Below, piece by piece: positions 9,841-19,775 of a stretch of DNA of 64,000 bases (the stretch's first letter is position 1; each line of letters begins with the position of its first letter). Source of the DNA: Collybia mongolica (taxonomy: Eukaryota > Basidiomycota > Agaricomycetes > Agaricales > Clitocybaceae); contig JAAXNY010000016.1 of assembly GCA_013420905.1 (NCBI GenBank), positions 744,001-808,000 on the forward strand. Direction: 5' to 3'. A program made the translations under genes and the position numbers. The notes beneath the pieces were generated by a model. That model saw only the letters and a list, made by a program, of their open reading frames with translations. It searched no databases and was not told the origin of the DNA.

Positions 9841-11984
9841 ATGTCGACCCCCGCTCCGGACTTCAATGGTGACCTCGCCTATGTGCAAGGGATGCTCGAC
9901 GCGAGCGGATTCGGTCTCGATGACGCAGTTGTGGAAGAGACGGAGAACGGGATCTTGGCGTTTTCGAAGGCAAAACGGCTGGTGAAGGCCAAGGTGAGTG
10001 GAGATTTTATTTCTATTATTTGTTTCCTAGTGACCGAGGGAGCTTTGTAGGAGAAGATTGACCATCTTACGCGCGCGAAAGTGCTAACGGACGTCGACCT
10101 GAAGGTGCAAATTGGGAAGTTCCACTCATGGATCCGGACGCATATCACCGAAACCTGGCGCATTCTGGGTGTCCCATACGCCGTGTGGTTGGATTCAAAT
10201 CCGGTTGACGATGGGCCGGTGACTACTGAGGATGCCTTGGCACCGGAGGAGATAGAAATGAGGGATGGAAGTCCGAAGAAAAGTTCACGTCCGGCGGAGG
10301 GTAGGGAAGATGCGATGGAGGTGACGGAAGAATGGGAGATGACCAGTTTGGCGGTAGCACGCCCGAAGACGACGCCGGCGGCGGTACGAGACGAAGATGC
10401 CGAGGACGAACGCGAAGTTCGGGCCGCCGTCAGAGCGGGGAAACAGAAGGCGGTGGAGGGTGAAGCTCGAGAAAGAAGTGGTACATTTGGAGGGTCCGAA
10501 TCGTCGGGACGGGACATGGTCAGAATGCCGGCGTCTCAGCGTCCCCAACCGCGTCCAATTGCGATGATGTCGACTAGCAGGATTGGAAGGAGCATTGGTG
10601 GGGCTTCGACGGCGGTGGTTAGAAAAGAAGTTGTGGTTACTGGACTGGAAGGGAAGGATACCGGTTCGCAGTCTACGATGGCCCGTCGCCCGGCTGCGCG
10701 CCGTGGCATCGTTAGCAAACCCACGATCGATACCAGCGAGGACGAGGAACCGACGACTCCTTCCAAGGCGCAACGGATCGAAAGGAAGCGAACGGCTACG
10801 TCTCCACCGGGTTCCCTCAAGAAAACCAAGCAAGCGCGGACGGAGTCGCGATTGCAGCTAGAGGTGTCGGTGCCTCCGCGCTCCGAGGCATTTCTGAGTG
10901 GAAGGAGTGCTCCCACCGTGGAACCGGAGGCGATCGACATACCGGATGACGATGATGCGGAAGGGGAAATGGAGATAGATGAGGACGAGGCTGCGGGCTC
11001 TTCGGCGGTGAAAGGTGGAAAGGCGAGGAAGATCCCCCGGGTGGCGAGGATGATTAGTAATGACCAACGGCGCATCGAGGAGGCGAAAGCCGTCGAATAC
11101 TTCTACGAGGATCAGGAGTCAGTGCCGAAAGCGCACCTTGATTCTTTTGTTTTGTACGTTTTGAACACTCGGGTCCCGAGTGACAAGGTGTGTGATAAAG
11201 CGTCCCTATTAAAGGAAGATATTGACTTTGCTTATTGTAGATGTACCCAGACAGATGCGCTAGTTGCCGCATGTCAAAGGTTTTGATGTGCGGCGGCCCA
11301 CCGGGAGGTGTCTGTTACATGTGCAAGAAACGCAAACAGAGGTGCTCGGCGTTCGTAGCGGAACAAGACGATCCTGAGGTGAAAGGCAAGGTAAAAGGGA
11401 AGGGGAAGACGGTGCCGAAGGCAACTTTGAAGTCCCAAGGTACGAGCCGGTCGGTGATGGTGGATGACGACGGGTTGGAGGTTATTCGGTCAAAGGTGAA
11501 GCCGGCCAGAAAGACTGCGGCGCCGGTGGAAGGGAAACTGGAAGCTGTGACACCGGCGATAGAAGTCGTGGACCCGGAGGCATCGGCGGATGACAAGGAG
11601 AGCGACGAGTTGGAGGATGATGAGGACGGCGTCGGATCAACAGACAAGGTCGCGGTTAAGATTGAAAGAGCTAAGACTACACGGAGGACGGCCCGTCAGA
11701 GGACGTCTGTTGCCGAACCCTTGTGGACGCCTGTTCAGTCAGCTCAAAGCCAGGGGTTAGGACTGCACGGGCGCCCGGTCGCAAGCCATTTGGTCTCGAC
11801 ATTGGATTTGGACAATAGGATCGGAAGCGCGGAACGCCAGCTTTCCCGGATCCTGGGTCGGATTGAAGAGATCGAATGCGACATGGACGTTGAGTATACG
11901 ATGCTGGCGGCCTTGCATGATGCGAAAGCCGCTTTGGAGAGGAAGATCGAGGAGAGGAATAGGGTCGCGTCTGGGAGTCGATAG
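9841..11984 (+). CDS. Retrotransposon-borne accessory gene: Zn2Cys6-like, coiled-coil protein, 677 aa
   Basis: Exons 9841-9993, 10051-11187 and 11241-11984 join in phase 0 across two short introns (57 and 53 nt, GTGAGT/TAG and GTGTGT/TAG) to give 677 codons. Residues 1-120 look globular (FHSWIRTHITETWRILGVPY). Residues 120-360 are Ser/Pro/acidic and probably disordered, with Lys/Arg-rich patches. Residues 436-465 hold six cysteines spaced C-x2-C-x7-C-x7-C-x2-C-x6-C followed by basic residues, like the binuclear zinc cluster of fungal transcription factors. The last 60 residues form a likely coiled coil. It faces opposite to gag-pol and converges on the integrase. A DNA-binding, chromatin or transcription role is inference; no standard retrotransposon protein matches. 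Confidence 0.85.
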
Positions 11985-12269
11985 GCGGCGGCGGTATCGT
12001 TCGGCGGACATGTCTTTAGAATATACATATTTAGATTGTCACGCCTTTGAAATATATATATATTAGTCTTCTTGGTAAATCAGTGTGAATAAGATAGAGG
12101 GAGATAATTGTCCCTCGGACTTTGATACAAAGTCCGAGCGACGGCGGTGACCTATGATGTATGGTGCCGGCGGTATGTACGGCGGCGGCGCAATTGGGTT
12201 TTTCGAAGGATTTTTGATAGATGGTTCGTAGATGACGAACTTGGTGGGCGATGTCGAGGTGTTTAGTGA

Positions 12270-13459
12270 TCATTGTTCCTCCTGTTCATCTTCGTCGTCG
12301 AAGTCAGTACCGAGGAATTCTTCATCGGGTTTGTCCAACGTTTCGCGGCGCCGAAGTTCGGCGCGAGAGATGTCGATTTTCTCGAAAAGGTCATTGGTGG
12401 GGATAGTGGTTCGGGCATAATACGGGATGACACGGAAAGCGCCGATCGGCGATGCTAGCACCGTACCATCCAAGTCTGCTACAATATAAGCCCCGCCGCG
12501 ATTGCGGGATACGACAACGTAGGGACCGAGGTACCGGGGTCGCATTTTTCGGTCTAGAGATTTTTCGATTTTGGTGTTCCGGATGAGTACGAGTGCTTTT
12601 TAATCTTTGTAGCGTGTGCCTCCAAGAATCGGTGCATGTGTTGTTGGCGGGCACAGTGAACTCGGTGCCGGAGGTCTTCGATGTCTTCTTTTCGGCATTG
12701 CAACTGGCGCGCGCGTTGGGTGAGGAGATCTTCGGAGGTGAGCAATGCGTCAGGAGGGGGAAGGAGGTAGGTCGCCTTGTTGATGTCGAAGGGGAGTATG
12801 GGATGGATACCGTGAGCAGCGAAATAGGGACTGTACCCCAATGTCCGAGTCGGCGTGATGCATTCGGCCCAGAGCGCCGAATAGAATCCTCGGTGCCATT
12901 TCTTCTCGTCTCCGTCGGCGATCTTGTAGAGGACTTGTCGGAGGTCCCAGTGTTTGCGTTCCACCAGGCCGTTGGCTCGGGCGTTGTACCCGGATACCGG
13001 TATGTGCTTGATCTTGTACCGCTCGGTGAGGTACTTTGCGGCTTTGACGAAAGGGCCGCCATTGTCGGTGACCATTTCGGAGAGGGCTCCCCACCTGCAA
13101 ATGATTTCTTGGAAAATAAAGTCAGCAATTGTCTCATGGTTCTCGGAACGTAACATGCGGGCTTCGGGATAAGAAGAAAGAGAACATCGGGCATGTACCA
13201 CGTATCGGAAGCCGCCTGCCCTTGGTAGCATCATCGTGTCGATGTAGACTTTGCGGAACAGGGGGGCAGGCATAGCGACTACCGGCGGTATATTAATTTG
13301 TCGCGTCTGTCGGGTTTGGCAGATGTGGCAAGAATCCACAAACCACTTGACATCGGCTTGGAGAGACGGCCACCAGAAACGGACGACGAGGTGTGAACGT
13401 GTCGGATAGAGACCCCGATGACCAACGAAGTCGTGAGCTTCGATGATCAACGGTAGCCG
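12270..13459 (-). CDS. Gypsy integrase with SH3-like C-terminus, interrupted by a frameshift
   Basis: The frame continues that of the RT ORF beyond a TGA at 13460-13462. An HHCC zinc-binding domain (HDFVGH...CHICQ) is followed by the catalytic core with Asp in VYIDTM, Asp in VTDNGGPF and Glu in GLVERKHW. The last D and E are about 34 residues apart, close to the usual 35. The first frame ends at 12554. The C-terminal part (RNTKIEKSLDRK, RPRYLGPYVVV, a GPY/F-type module) resumes in another frame to 12270. The shift maps to an A-run on the coding strand (T-run 12597-12601), consistent with loss of one A. The tail is acidic (FDDEDEQEEQ). Confidence 0.9.
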
Positions 13460-16042
13460 TCAGAGCGGCGGTATGACAACTTTATGAAATCCGTGAAAGT
13501 TCTTACGCCATAATACTTTACCCTTCATAAAGAACTGTTGAGCGTATCGGAGGAGCGTCTTGAAGTTCTGTTCGGTGATGCCATCGGGCCGCTTGAGGTC
13601 TCGGAGGAGGGCTACGACAGTGTTGAGTCTGAGGTCTGCTTTGTCTTGTTGAGCGTTTCGGGGAATTGCTACTTCAGTGTCGGGCGGCGTCGGCGGCGGA
13701 GTGAAGTCGGGGGTCGTGTCGATGGAGTCGGTCATGATTGTTCGGTGAGGGAGTGGTTGGTGTTCGGCGAGTCGATAGTTGAAGGTGTAGGCTTCGGAGT
13801 CGTGCGTGGAGAGAGTGAGAAGTGACATACTAACGCGTTGACCGCGTGAAACCGACAGGGGATTGATCATATGCATGAAACCGTATGCTTGGTCGATCCA
13901 GTCTTCGAAATCATCTTCTTCTTCCGGAGGGTCATCGAGCTGCGCGGGCCGACGAGAGAGTCCGTCGGGGCCATGTGTCGCGCCGGGGACGTGGACGAGT
14001 TTGAAGTCGAAGAGGAGGATTCCGGCAATCCACCGGTTGATCGTCGCGTTCAGTTGGATGTCGGGATTGTTCAACATGCCTTTGATGTACTTGGCATCGA
14101 CTTCGACAGTCAGGTTCTTGACGCCGATGATGTATAGGCGTGTGGCACGGAGACTCCGAAAGAGTCCGTAGAGTTCGAGCTTCGGTTGGGAGTATCGGGA
14201 TTCGCGTTCGTTGAGAAGGATGGAGCCGAAGCGACTCGGGTATCGTTTGGTATCGGAGTCGGGGAGGAGTTGGGAAAGAACATAGCCGATTGCGATATAT
14301 GAAGTGTCGACAGAGAGGAAAACGGTTCGGTCGCTGTGGTAGTCGATGGCTTTGACCGCCGGAGAGGTAATGATTGCTCGTTTGAGTTCCTCTTGAGCGG
14401 CGATCTCTGTCGGGCCGAATTCGAAGTCGACATTCTTTCGCGTAAGCCGAGTGAGCGGTTGGGCTATCATCGAAAAGTTCTTGATGAAGATGCGCATGAG
14501 TCCAGCGGTGCCTAGGAATGCTCGGACTTCGGAGAGGTTCTTGCAGGGACCCCAATCGCGGATCTTGGCTACTTTACTGTCGGCGGCGCGGCGCCCGTCG
14601 TAACAACACATGTGGCCGACGATGAGGGCCTCGGGCACGCATAGGAATGCCTTCGGTCCGGACCAGGTACATCCGACGTACCGGATCCGTTGGACAATTT
14701 GGTTGAGGTTCTGGAAGTGTTCCCAGATGAAGCGGCGAATGCCCGGATTGGCGGCGATGGTTTCGTAAGTGCCGTCTGCTTGTTCGTACTGAGTGAGTGG
14801 TCCCTTGACTGGTGCGTCATCAAGGAAGGGAATGGTGACGTCGGGGATCTCATCTTGGAGGACATATGTGACGTCGGCGTGGAAGATCGGGACGGAGTTC
14901 GACCATCCCATCGGAACGCAGGTGAGGCGGAGAGTGCCGAGAGGTGTTTGGAATGTGGTGAGGTCTCGGGATTCTAGCGCGAGTGCACGTTCGTCATAAC
15001 CGACGAATAGATCAAGGAGCCCGTAACATGCGCGTCCGCCGCATGATTCGGCGAGTTGTTCGGTGTAGGGGGGAACGCCGGAGTCCCGAATGGTGACGGT
15101 GTTCAGTGGTTGTAGATCGTGGACTAGGCGGAGCTTGCCAGCAGCTTTCTTCAACACGGTGAACCATCGGGATCTGTATGACGAGTTCGATTGTTCATAG
15201 ACGCCGGCAGCGATCTTTTCACGGACAACGTCCAGGACTTGGTCGTAGATCCCCGGTGGGATCGGCATGTTTTTGAGTACCCATGGAACATGTTCCATGA
15301 TCGGCATTTGGACAGGAGGGAAGAAGTCCGATCGGAATGAACCTTTTTGTTTTTCGGTCCAGGCGAATCCTTGTTCGTGTTTCATCATGAAGTTGTGCAT
15401 GAATCGGCGTTCCTCGTCGGTGAGGAAGCCGGGTGGATGGTTTTCTTCAATGATGTCATAGGCGGCGGCGTCGTACCGACCGGTCGGAGTGAAGTCGGAG
15501 GTGTGTGGGGAAAGAGTGGGGAGTTCGGCGAGTGGGTCGCCGGTGATGTTTCGGACTATTCGGAACTCTTCGGGCAGAGTTGCACCTACGGGTTTGATTT
15601 TATGAGCCACGGGCTTGTACTTCTTCTTGCCCACCAGTGTAGGTCTTTCGGCGTTCGGTGGTTTCGGCGAATCCGGCAATTCGGTCGGTGAGGTTCGGTG
15701 ATAAAATGAGTCGCTCGGTCGCGCTTTTGGTTCGGACGTGAAATAGGGTATAAATGAATCGATTGTTGAACTAGTAGATGTAGAAGTAACGAATGGAGGA
15801 GTAGGGGTATCTATAGATGTCGGCGGAGGTGGGTCCGCCGACTCGGTGTCTACTCGGGAAGCGGGTCGGAGGGAGATGGCATAACCGGGAATGGACTGGG
15901 TATCGTATATTTCGGGGACGGCCTTTATATCTATATGCTCGGCCAGTTTGAAGGCCGATATGACGAGTGGGAAATCTCCTTGAGTGTTTGGGTTACTCAA
16001 ATCCTCGATATTCAAAAACTTTCTTGGTAAGTGTGGTCGCAA
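13460..16042 (-). CDS. Gypsy pol: reverse transcriptase and RNase H, 860 aa
   Basis: The first 170 residues are Pro/Thr/Ser-rich linker. The reverse transcriptase follows with GVYEQSNSSYRSRWF, KLRLVHDLQPLN, LLDLFVGYDE, FQTPLGTLRL and the catalytic FLDDAPVKGP (FLDD in place of YxDD, about residue 407). RNase H shows the acidic residues in LSVDTSYIAIG, KLELYGLF and VEVDAKYIKGML, then the HVPGATHGPDGLSR end motif. The ORF overlaps the gag-protease ORF by 31 nt in the -1 frame, so expression by -1 frameshifting or from a separate ATG is possible. It ends in TGA directly before the integrase in the same frame. Confidence 0.93.
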   Translation of the reverse strand: MRPHLPRKFLNIEDLSNPNTQGDFPLVISAFKLAEHIDIKAVPEIYDTQSIPGYAISLRPASRVDTESADPPPPTSIDTPTPPFVTSTSTSSTIDSFIPYFTSEPKARPSDSFYHRTSPTELPDSPKPPNAERPTLVGKKKYKPVAHKIKPVGATLPEEFRIVRNITGDPLAELPTLSPHTSDFTPTGRYDAAAYDIIEENHPPGFLTDEERRFMHNFMMKHEQGFAWTEKQKGSFRSDFFPPVQMPIMEHVPWVLKNMPIPPGIYDQVLDVVREKIAAGVYEQSNSSYRSRWFTVLKKAAGKLRLVHDLQPLNTVTIRDSGVPPYTEQLAESCGGRACYGLLDLFVGYDERALALESRDLTTFQTPLGTLRLTCVPMGWSNSVPIFHADVTYVLQDEIPDVTIPFLDDAPVKGPLTQYEQADGTYETIAANPGIRRFIWEHFQNLNQIVQRIRYVGCTWSGPKAFLCVPEALIVGHMCCYDGRRAADSKVAKIRDWGPCKNLSEVRAFLGTAGLMRIFIKNFSMIAQPLTRLTRKNVDFEFGPTEIAAQEELKRAIITSPAVKAIDYHSDRTVFLSVDTSYIAIGYVLSQLLPDSDTKRYPSRFGSILLNERESRYSQPKLELYGLFRSLRATRLYIIGVKNLTVEVDAKYIKGMLNNPDIQLNATINRWIAGILLFDFKLVHVPGATHGPDGLSRRPAQLDDPPEEEDDFEDWIDQAYGFMHMINPLSVSRGQRVSMSLLTLSTHDSEAYTFNYRLAEHQPLPHRTIMTDSIDTTPDFTPPPTPPDTEVAIPRNAQQDKADLRLNTVVALLRDLKRPDGITEQNFKTLLRYAQQFFMKGKVLWRKNFHGFHKVVIPPL

Positions 16043-18645
16043 TCATTGTTGTGGATGGAATCGGGCAGCGGCAGCTTGTACCGAGGAGTGCCGCGTCGGA
16101 CCGTTGGCAATGCAACGACTTTCTTGGAGTTTGGGTCGTGTATGGTGATGGTTTGGTCGCCGTTCCGATGGTTGTTGACTTGGGAGGCGGTGAGAACGTC
16201 GAAGGGCCTACCGAGGAGGATGTCGTATGCAGGATTGTGGATCACATGAGCCTGGGGGTAGAGTTTGATGCCGTGGACTTTGACCATGAGGTTCTCGACG
16301 ATACCCTTGGTGGTATCGGTAGTTCGGTTCACCGATGTAAGGGAGATCTTGTACATTGGGTTAAGACTTCGGTTGAGTGTCAACCAGACGGCTTCGGAGA
16401 TGGCGACGATTTCGGAGCCGGGATCTAAAATGGATTCGATCTCATGGAGACCTTCGATGATCGGGGTGATGGCTCGGAGCGCGTGCGATTCCGTGGCAAC
16501 GACCAGGTGTTTTCCGATTTGTGGGGCTTCCAGGGACTGCTGGAAGACCTGACGGGTGTCGGTGGTGACGTAGGTGGCTGCGGTAGTGATGTTATTGGGG
16601 ACTTTGCGCGTTGTGGTTGCCTCTTTCATGTGTTTGCGCACTTCCGGCGAGGTGGCTAGGATCTCGCAGGCACTGACCGTGACTTGTGCATCGAGAATTC
16701 GATCGTACAACTTGGTGCCGATGGCGCGGTCTTTGACCGGAGCGGCGTACCTGAAGTTCGGCTCTTCACGCGGCTTAGGGTCGTCACGGTTGTAAGTGGC
16801 TTTAGGTGCGGCGGCCTTGTCGGCAGCAGGCTTCGGTACCGATGGTGCGACGGCGGCAGACAGTTGAGTTGCCGAATGTGATGCCAAGGGTCGAGAGGCA
16901 GAGGTGTTGTTGGAACCCGATCCCGACGGGGTTTCCTTTGCTTTGCCTTTGTTGCGTTGGGTCAACTCGACGCCGTCAAACTTGGCCTTGACTCTTTGGC
17001 GGAGTTCGAACAGCTGGTGTTCGGCGGCCTCTATTTCGGCGATGGCTTCGTCGCGGGCGTCGTCGTCAAGACGCTCTTGCATATTGACCTCGGCGGTCTG
17101 CTCGTTGATGCTGTTTTCGACGGCGGGAGAGTATATTTCGAGCATCGCGGTGGTGCGCTGTCTTTGGGTTGCAGGTTGTGCCCGATCGATGGACATCTGC
17201 ATGTTTTCGCCGTTTTGGCCGCACGGGATCTGTGAACCGTCGGCCATTACGAGTCGGTTGCCTTCCCGTTTGATACGGTTCTCGTTGATGTACCGCATGG
17301 CGATGTCGCAGTTTCGGACGCCGTGCCCGTTGACACCGCAGAAGTTGCAGATGTACGGGCCGCGATTCTGCGTCGGCGCCGACGCGCGTTGCTGCTGTAG
17401 TAGCGGCTGTAACTGGTTCGCGAAGGTGGCGGCGATGGTGTTCGCTATGGTCATGACGTCTTCGGTTTTGATCCCTGGTTCGGCTTTGATTCCCGGGGCT
17501 TGGGGAAGAGGTTGATAGATTTCCGGGGCTGGTGCGGCGGCGGCGGCCGGTGCCGGAGGCTGATGTTGCCCGTATTGGTATGGCTGTTGGTACGTGCCGG
17601 GCTGCTGTGGATACGACGGTGATAGCGTGCCGAACGGCGGTACGATGGTCCCTGTGCCGATATAGGGATGATGATTGATCGGAGCGGGCTGTGTCTGCGG
17701 TGCCGGTGCTGCATAGGATGCCGAAAATGAATAAGGGTTCTGCATGTCGATGATGGCTGACCCTTGCATGATAATGACGCCGGTCTTGAAGAGATCTTCT
17801 AGCTTGTAGGGCTCGTCTATGTGCTGCGTCGGGTTCTGGATCTGCATGCGGAATACTATCTTCGATGCAATGTCGGGTGGGAGAGCTCGGAGGAAGTTCA
17901 TTGATACTTCCCGCTTCCCGATCCGGTCTTTGCCTTGTAGGTATTCGACGATGGTGGAGTATTTTCGGAAGAAGTCTCCGAATTCGGCGAGTGTCTGAAT
18001 ACCGTTCCTCTGGGTTGCTCCGACGAGCTGATCGAGGTTGTTGATCCGAAAACGTTCTTCCAAGATTGCTCCAGGATACAGGGTCGTGATTGCGTCTTTG
18101 AACTGGGCATAGGTCTTATTGACGTCGGCGAACTCGGGCCGCCTCTGCCAGAAGTGCACGGTCTCGACGTCTAAGTACTTTACGATGTCCCTTTTGCATT
18201 CGGGATCGGGAAGTTTGACGAGGTCGGCGAAGTGTTCGAAGTCGGTGAAGAACCTCTGAAGTGAGGTGGCCTGGCCATCAAACTTCGGCGCCGTGTTGTG
18301 TGTTCGGGCCGGCATGTGGTAGACGGTCGGGCCCATTGCAAGAGCAGGGGATGGTGTTTCGGACATGATGAGTGGAGATAGGTGGTTCGGATCTAGTCGG
18401 GGTGTACTGGTTACAGTAAGGGATGATAGAGTGGATAGGGTTGATGGAGTGGAGAAATTAGAGCGTGTGGGAGTGGACGGGGATGTCAGAGCGGTGAATG
18501 ATTCGTCACTGGAGAAGTCGGAGGCAATGGAAGGGTCAGGCGTGGTGAGGGAACGGAGGGGCGGTAACGAAAACTCAATATCCGAATAGATTGTACTATC
18601 GCGTTGCCGGACAACGGTGTTCGGAGGCGTTACCGACGTACGCAA
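16012..18645 (-). CDS. Gypsy gag-protease polyprotein, 877 aa
   Basis: Residues 1-120 are Ser/Thr-rich. A gag capsid-like helical region (FDGQATSLQRFFTDFEHF to LEDLFKTGVII) follows, then a Gln/Pro/Ala-rich linker, and a CCHC zinc knuckle CNFCGVNGHGVRNC near residue 431. A retropepsin module near residue 740 has active site ILDPGSEIVAIS (DPG in place of DSG/DTG) and a downstream ILLGRPFDVL motif. The ATG at 18645 leaves about 135 nt of leader to the right LTR. The ORF is unbroken, unlike integrase. Gag packages RNA; the protease matures the polyproteins. Confidence 0.93.
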   Translation of the reverse strand: MRTSVTPPNTVVRQRDSTIYSDIEFSLPPLRSLTTPDPSIASDFSSDESFTALTSPSTPTRSNFSTPSTLSTLSSLTVTSTPRLDPNHLSPLIMSETPSPALAMGPTVYHMPARTHNTAPKFDGQATSLQRFFTDFEHFADLVKLPDPECKRDIVKYLDVETVHFWQRRPEFADVNKTYAQFKDAITTLYPGAILEERFRINNLDQLVGATQRNGIQTLAEFGDFFRKYSTIVEYLQGKDRIGKREVSMNFLRALPPDIASKIVFRMQIQNPTQHIDEPYKLEDLFKTGVIIMQGSAIIDMQNPYSFSASYAAPAPQTQPAPINHHPYIGTGTIVPPFGTLSPSYPQQPGTYQQPYQYGQHQPPAPAAAAAPAPEIYQPLPQAPGIKAEPGIKTEDVMTIANTIAATFANQLQPLLQQQRASAPTQNRGPYICNFCGVNGHGVRNCDIAMRYINENRIKREGNRLVMADGSQIPCGQNGENMQMSIDRAQPATQRQRTTAMLEIYSPAVENSINEQTAEVNMQERLDDDARDEAIAEIEAAEHQLFELRQRVKAKFDGVELTQRNKGKAKETPSGSGSNNTSASRPLASHSATQLSAAVAPSVPKPAADKAAAPKATYNRDDPKPREEPNFRYAAPVKDRAIGTKLYDRILDAQVTVSACEILATSPEVRKHMKEATTTRKVPNNITTAATYVTTDTRQVFQQSLEAPQIGKHLVVATESHALRAITPIIEGLHEIESILDPGSEIVAISEAVWLTLNRSLNPMYKISLTSVNRTTDTTKGIVENLMVKVHGIKLYPQAHVIHNPAYDILLGRPFDVLTASQVNNHRNGDQTITIHDPNSKKVVALPTVRRGTPRYKLPLPDSIHNNDCDHTYQESF

Positions 18646-18760
18646 TTCAAAGGATACCCGAGATATCTGCAGGTTGATAGGGTCGTTAACTGCGCGGTTA
18701 ACCTCCTCGCGGAGATTCTGTGCTGCAACACGGGATCTTCTGCCTTCAATGATTGGAAAT

Positions 18761-18778
18761 CCCTCGCGGTGGGCTCCA
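18761..18778 (-). promoter_or_regulatory. Candidate primer-binding site
   Basis: Read on the minus strand, three bases past the 5' (right) LTR the sequence is TGGAGCCCACCGCGAGGG. It could pair with a tRNA 3' end finishing in CCA. Position and the TGG start fit a primer-binding site; I cannot name the tRNA. Confidence 0.55.
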
Positions 18779-18781
18779 AAA

Positions 18782-19775
18782 TGACAGTACCAAGTTCACT
18801 GGGAGTGTGTTAAGTCGTCGGACTTGTAACTCCGAGCGGGCCTCTAGTTGTAAAATAATAGAGGAATTCCTATGCAGAAAGAGCAAAGATCAACGTAGCA
18901 AAGGCAATGGGAATATACCGGAGAATGGTGTCAGACGGCAGGTGTGAAGGGGGTCGGAGATCGTCGGAGTCGGTGGTCACGACTTCGGAGGCGCGTCGGT
19001 CGGCGACGCAGTACGACTGTACGGTGAACAGGACTCGGCGGTGCGATGTCCGAGCGTTCGGCGTAACAGGTTCGGTGCGGGATGCGACTTCGGTGCAAAG
19101 TTTGGACGCGTCTTATAAGAGAGCGAGAGCTCCGTAGAGAGAGAGAGAGAGAGAGAAGGTAGTTGATATCCGTCAAGTAAGTAAAATACAGAGGTATTTA
19201 TACTAAAAGTTGTACCCTAGGCCGGAGTCTGTGTCTACAGATGTGACCAAGGAAACATGAAGGAGGAGATAGATAAATTAGATACAGGGTCGGTGTGGGA
19301 ATGCGTCGTTATGTTTCATACTACAAGGCGGACTCTATACTTCGGTGTCTGTGCCTACCAGGCACGTCGGTGTGGGAATGCGTCGTTATGTTTCATACTA
19401 CAAGGCGGACTCTATACTTCGGTGTCTGTGCCCACCGGGCACGTCAGTGTGGCCATACCAACAATACGTACATGTTGAAGGAACATGAAGACGTGACTTC
19501 GGAGTCGGTGGTCGGCGGCGCGATCGACGAAGGGATATCCGGCGGCGGCGGCGGCGACGGAGCCACGGCGGGAATCGTTGAGGAAAGCAGTCGGCATGAT
19601 GTTCGGTGAGAGTCAATACTTCGGCAGCAGCGAACTCGTGATATGGGACCGGCAGTGGTTATTCCGTATGATCTCGGCGGCGGCGCATGTTTACTCGGTA
19701 GTGGGGATTTCCTAGGTCATGGTGCAGTTAAGGAAAAGACCGTTTGACACGCATGGAGCGAGGCCATGCTTGTCA
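18782..19775 (-). repeat. Right LTR (5' LTR of the minus-strand gypsy element), 994 bp
   Basis: It matches the left LTR except for four transitions, a GA tract two bases shorter and one 77-bp tandem duplication. It begins TGACAGTACC and ends GCTTGTCA. For the minus-strand element this is the promoter-bearing LTR. Confidence 0.95.
19291..19444. repeat. 77-bp tandem duplication private to one LTR
   Basis: The unit starting CGGTGTGGGAATGCG at 19291 repeats at 19368. The left LTR has only one unit. The copies differ slightly (CCTACCAGGCACGTCGG against CCCACCGGGCACGTCAG), so the array has begun to diverge. Confidence 0.9.

Larger units (their letters stand above)
8157..19775 (-). mobile_element. 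Young Ty3/gypsy LTR retrotransposon with an extra antisense gene
   Basis: The 11.6-kb element has near-identical LTRs, TGACA...TGTCA ends, and minus-strand gag-protease, RT-RNase H and integrase in standard gypsy order. It is flanked by ACGG (8153-8156) and ATGG (19776-19779), read as a 4-bp target duplication with one transition. Removing the insertion plus one copy restores the LINE ORF1 frame. An additional spliced plus-strand gene (9841-11984) occupies the space between integrase and the left LTR. GC and CpG content are much higher than in surrounding transposons. An in-frame TGA and a frameshift in pol make this copy probably non-autonomous. Confidence 0.95.

Noticed and set aside
10285..11075. 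Long minus ORFs overlapping the accessory gene
   Set aside because: Shadows of the spliced plus-strand coding sequence in GC-rich DNA; unlike the plus frame they show no splice-consistent continuation.
12593..13153. Plus ORF opposite integrase
   Set aside because: Antisense shadow of the integrase core, which has clear catalytic motifs on the minus strand.
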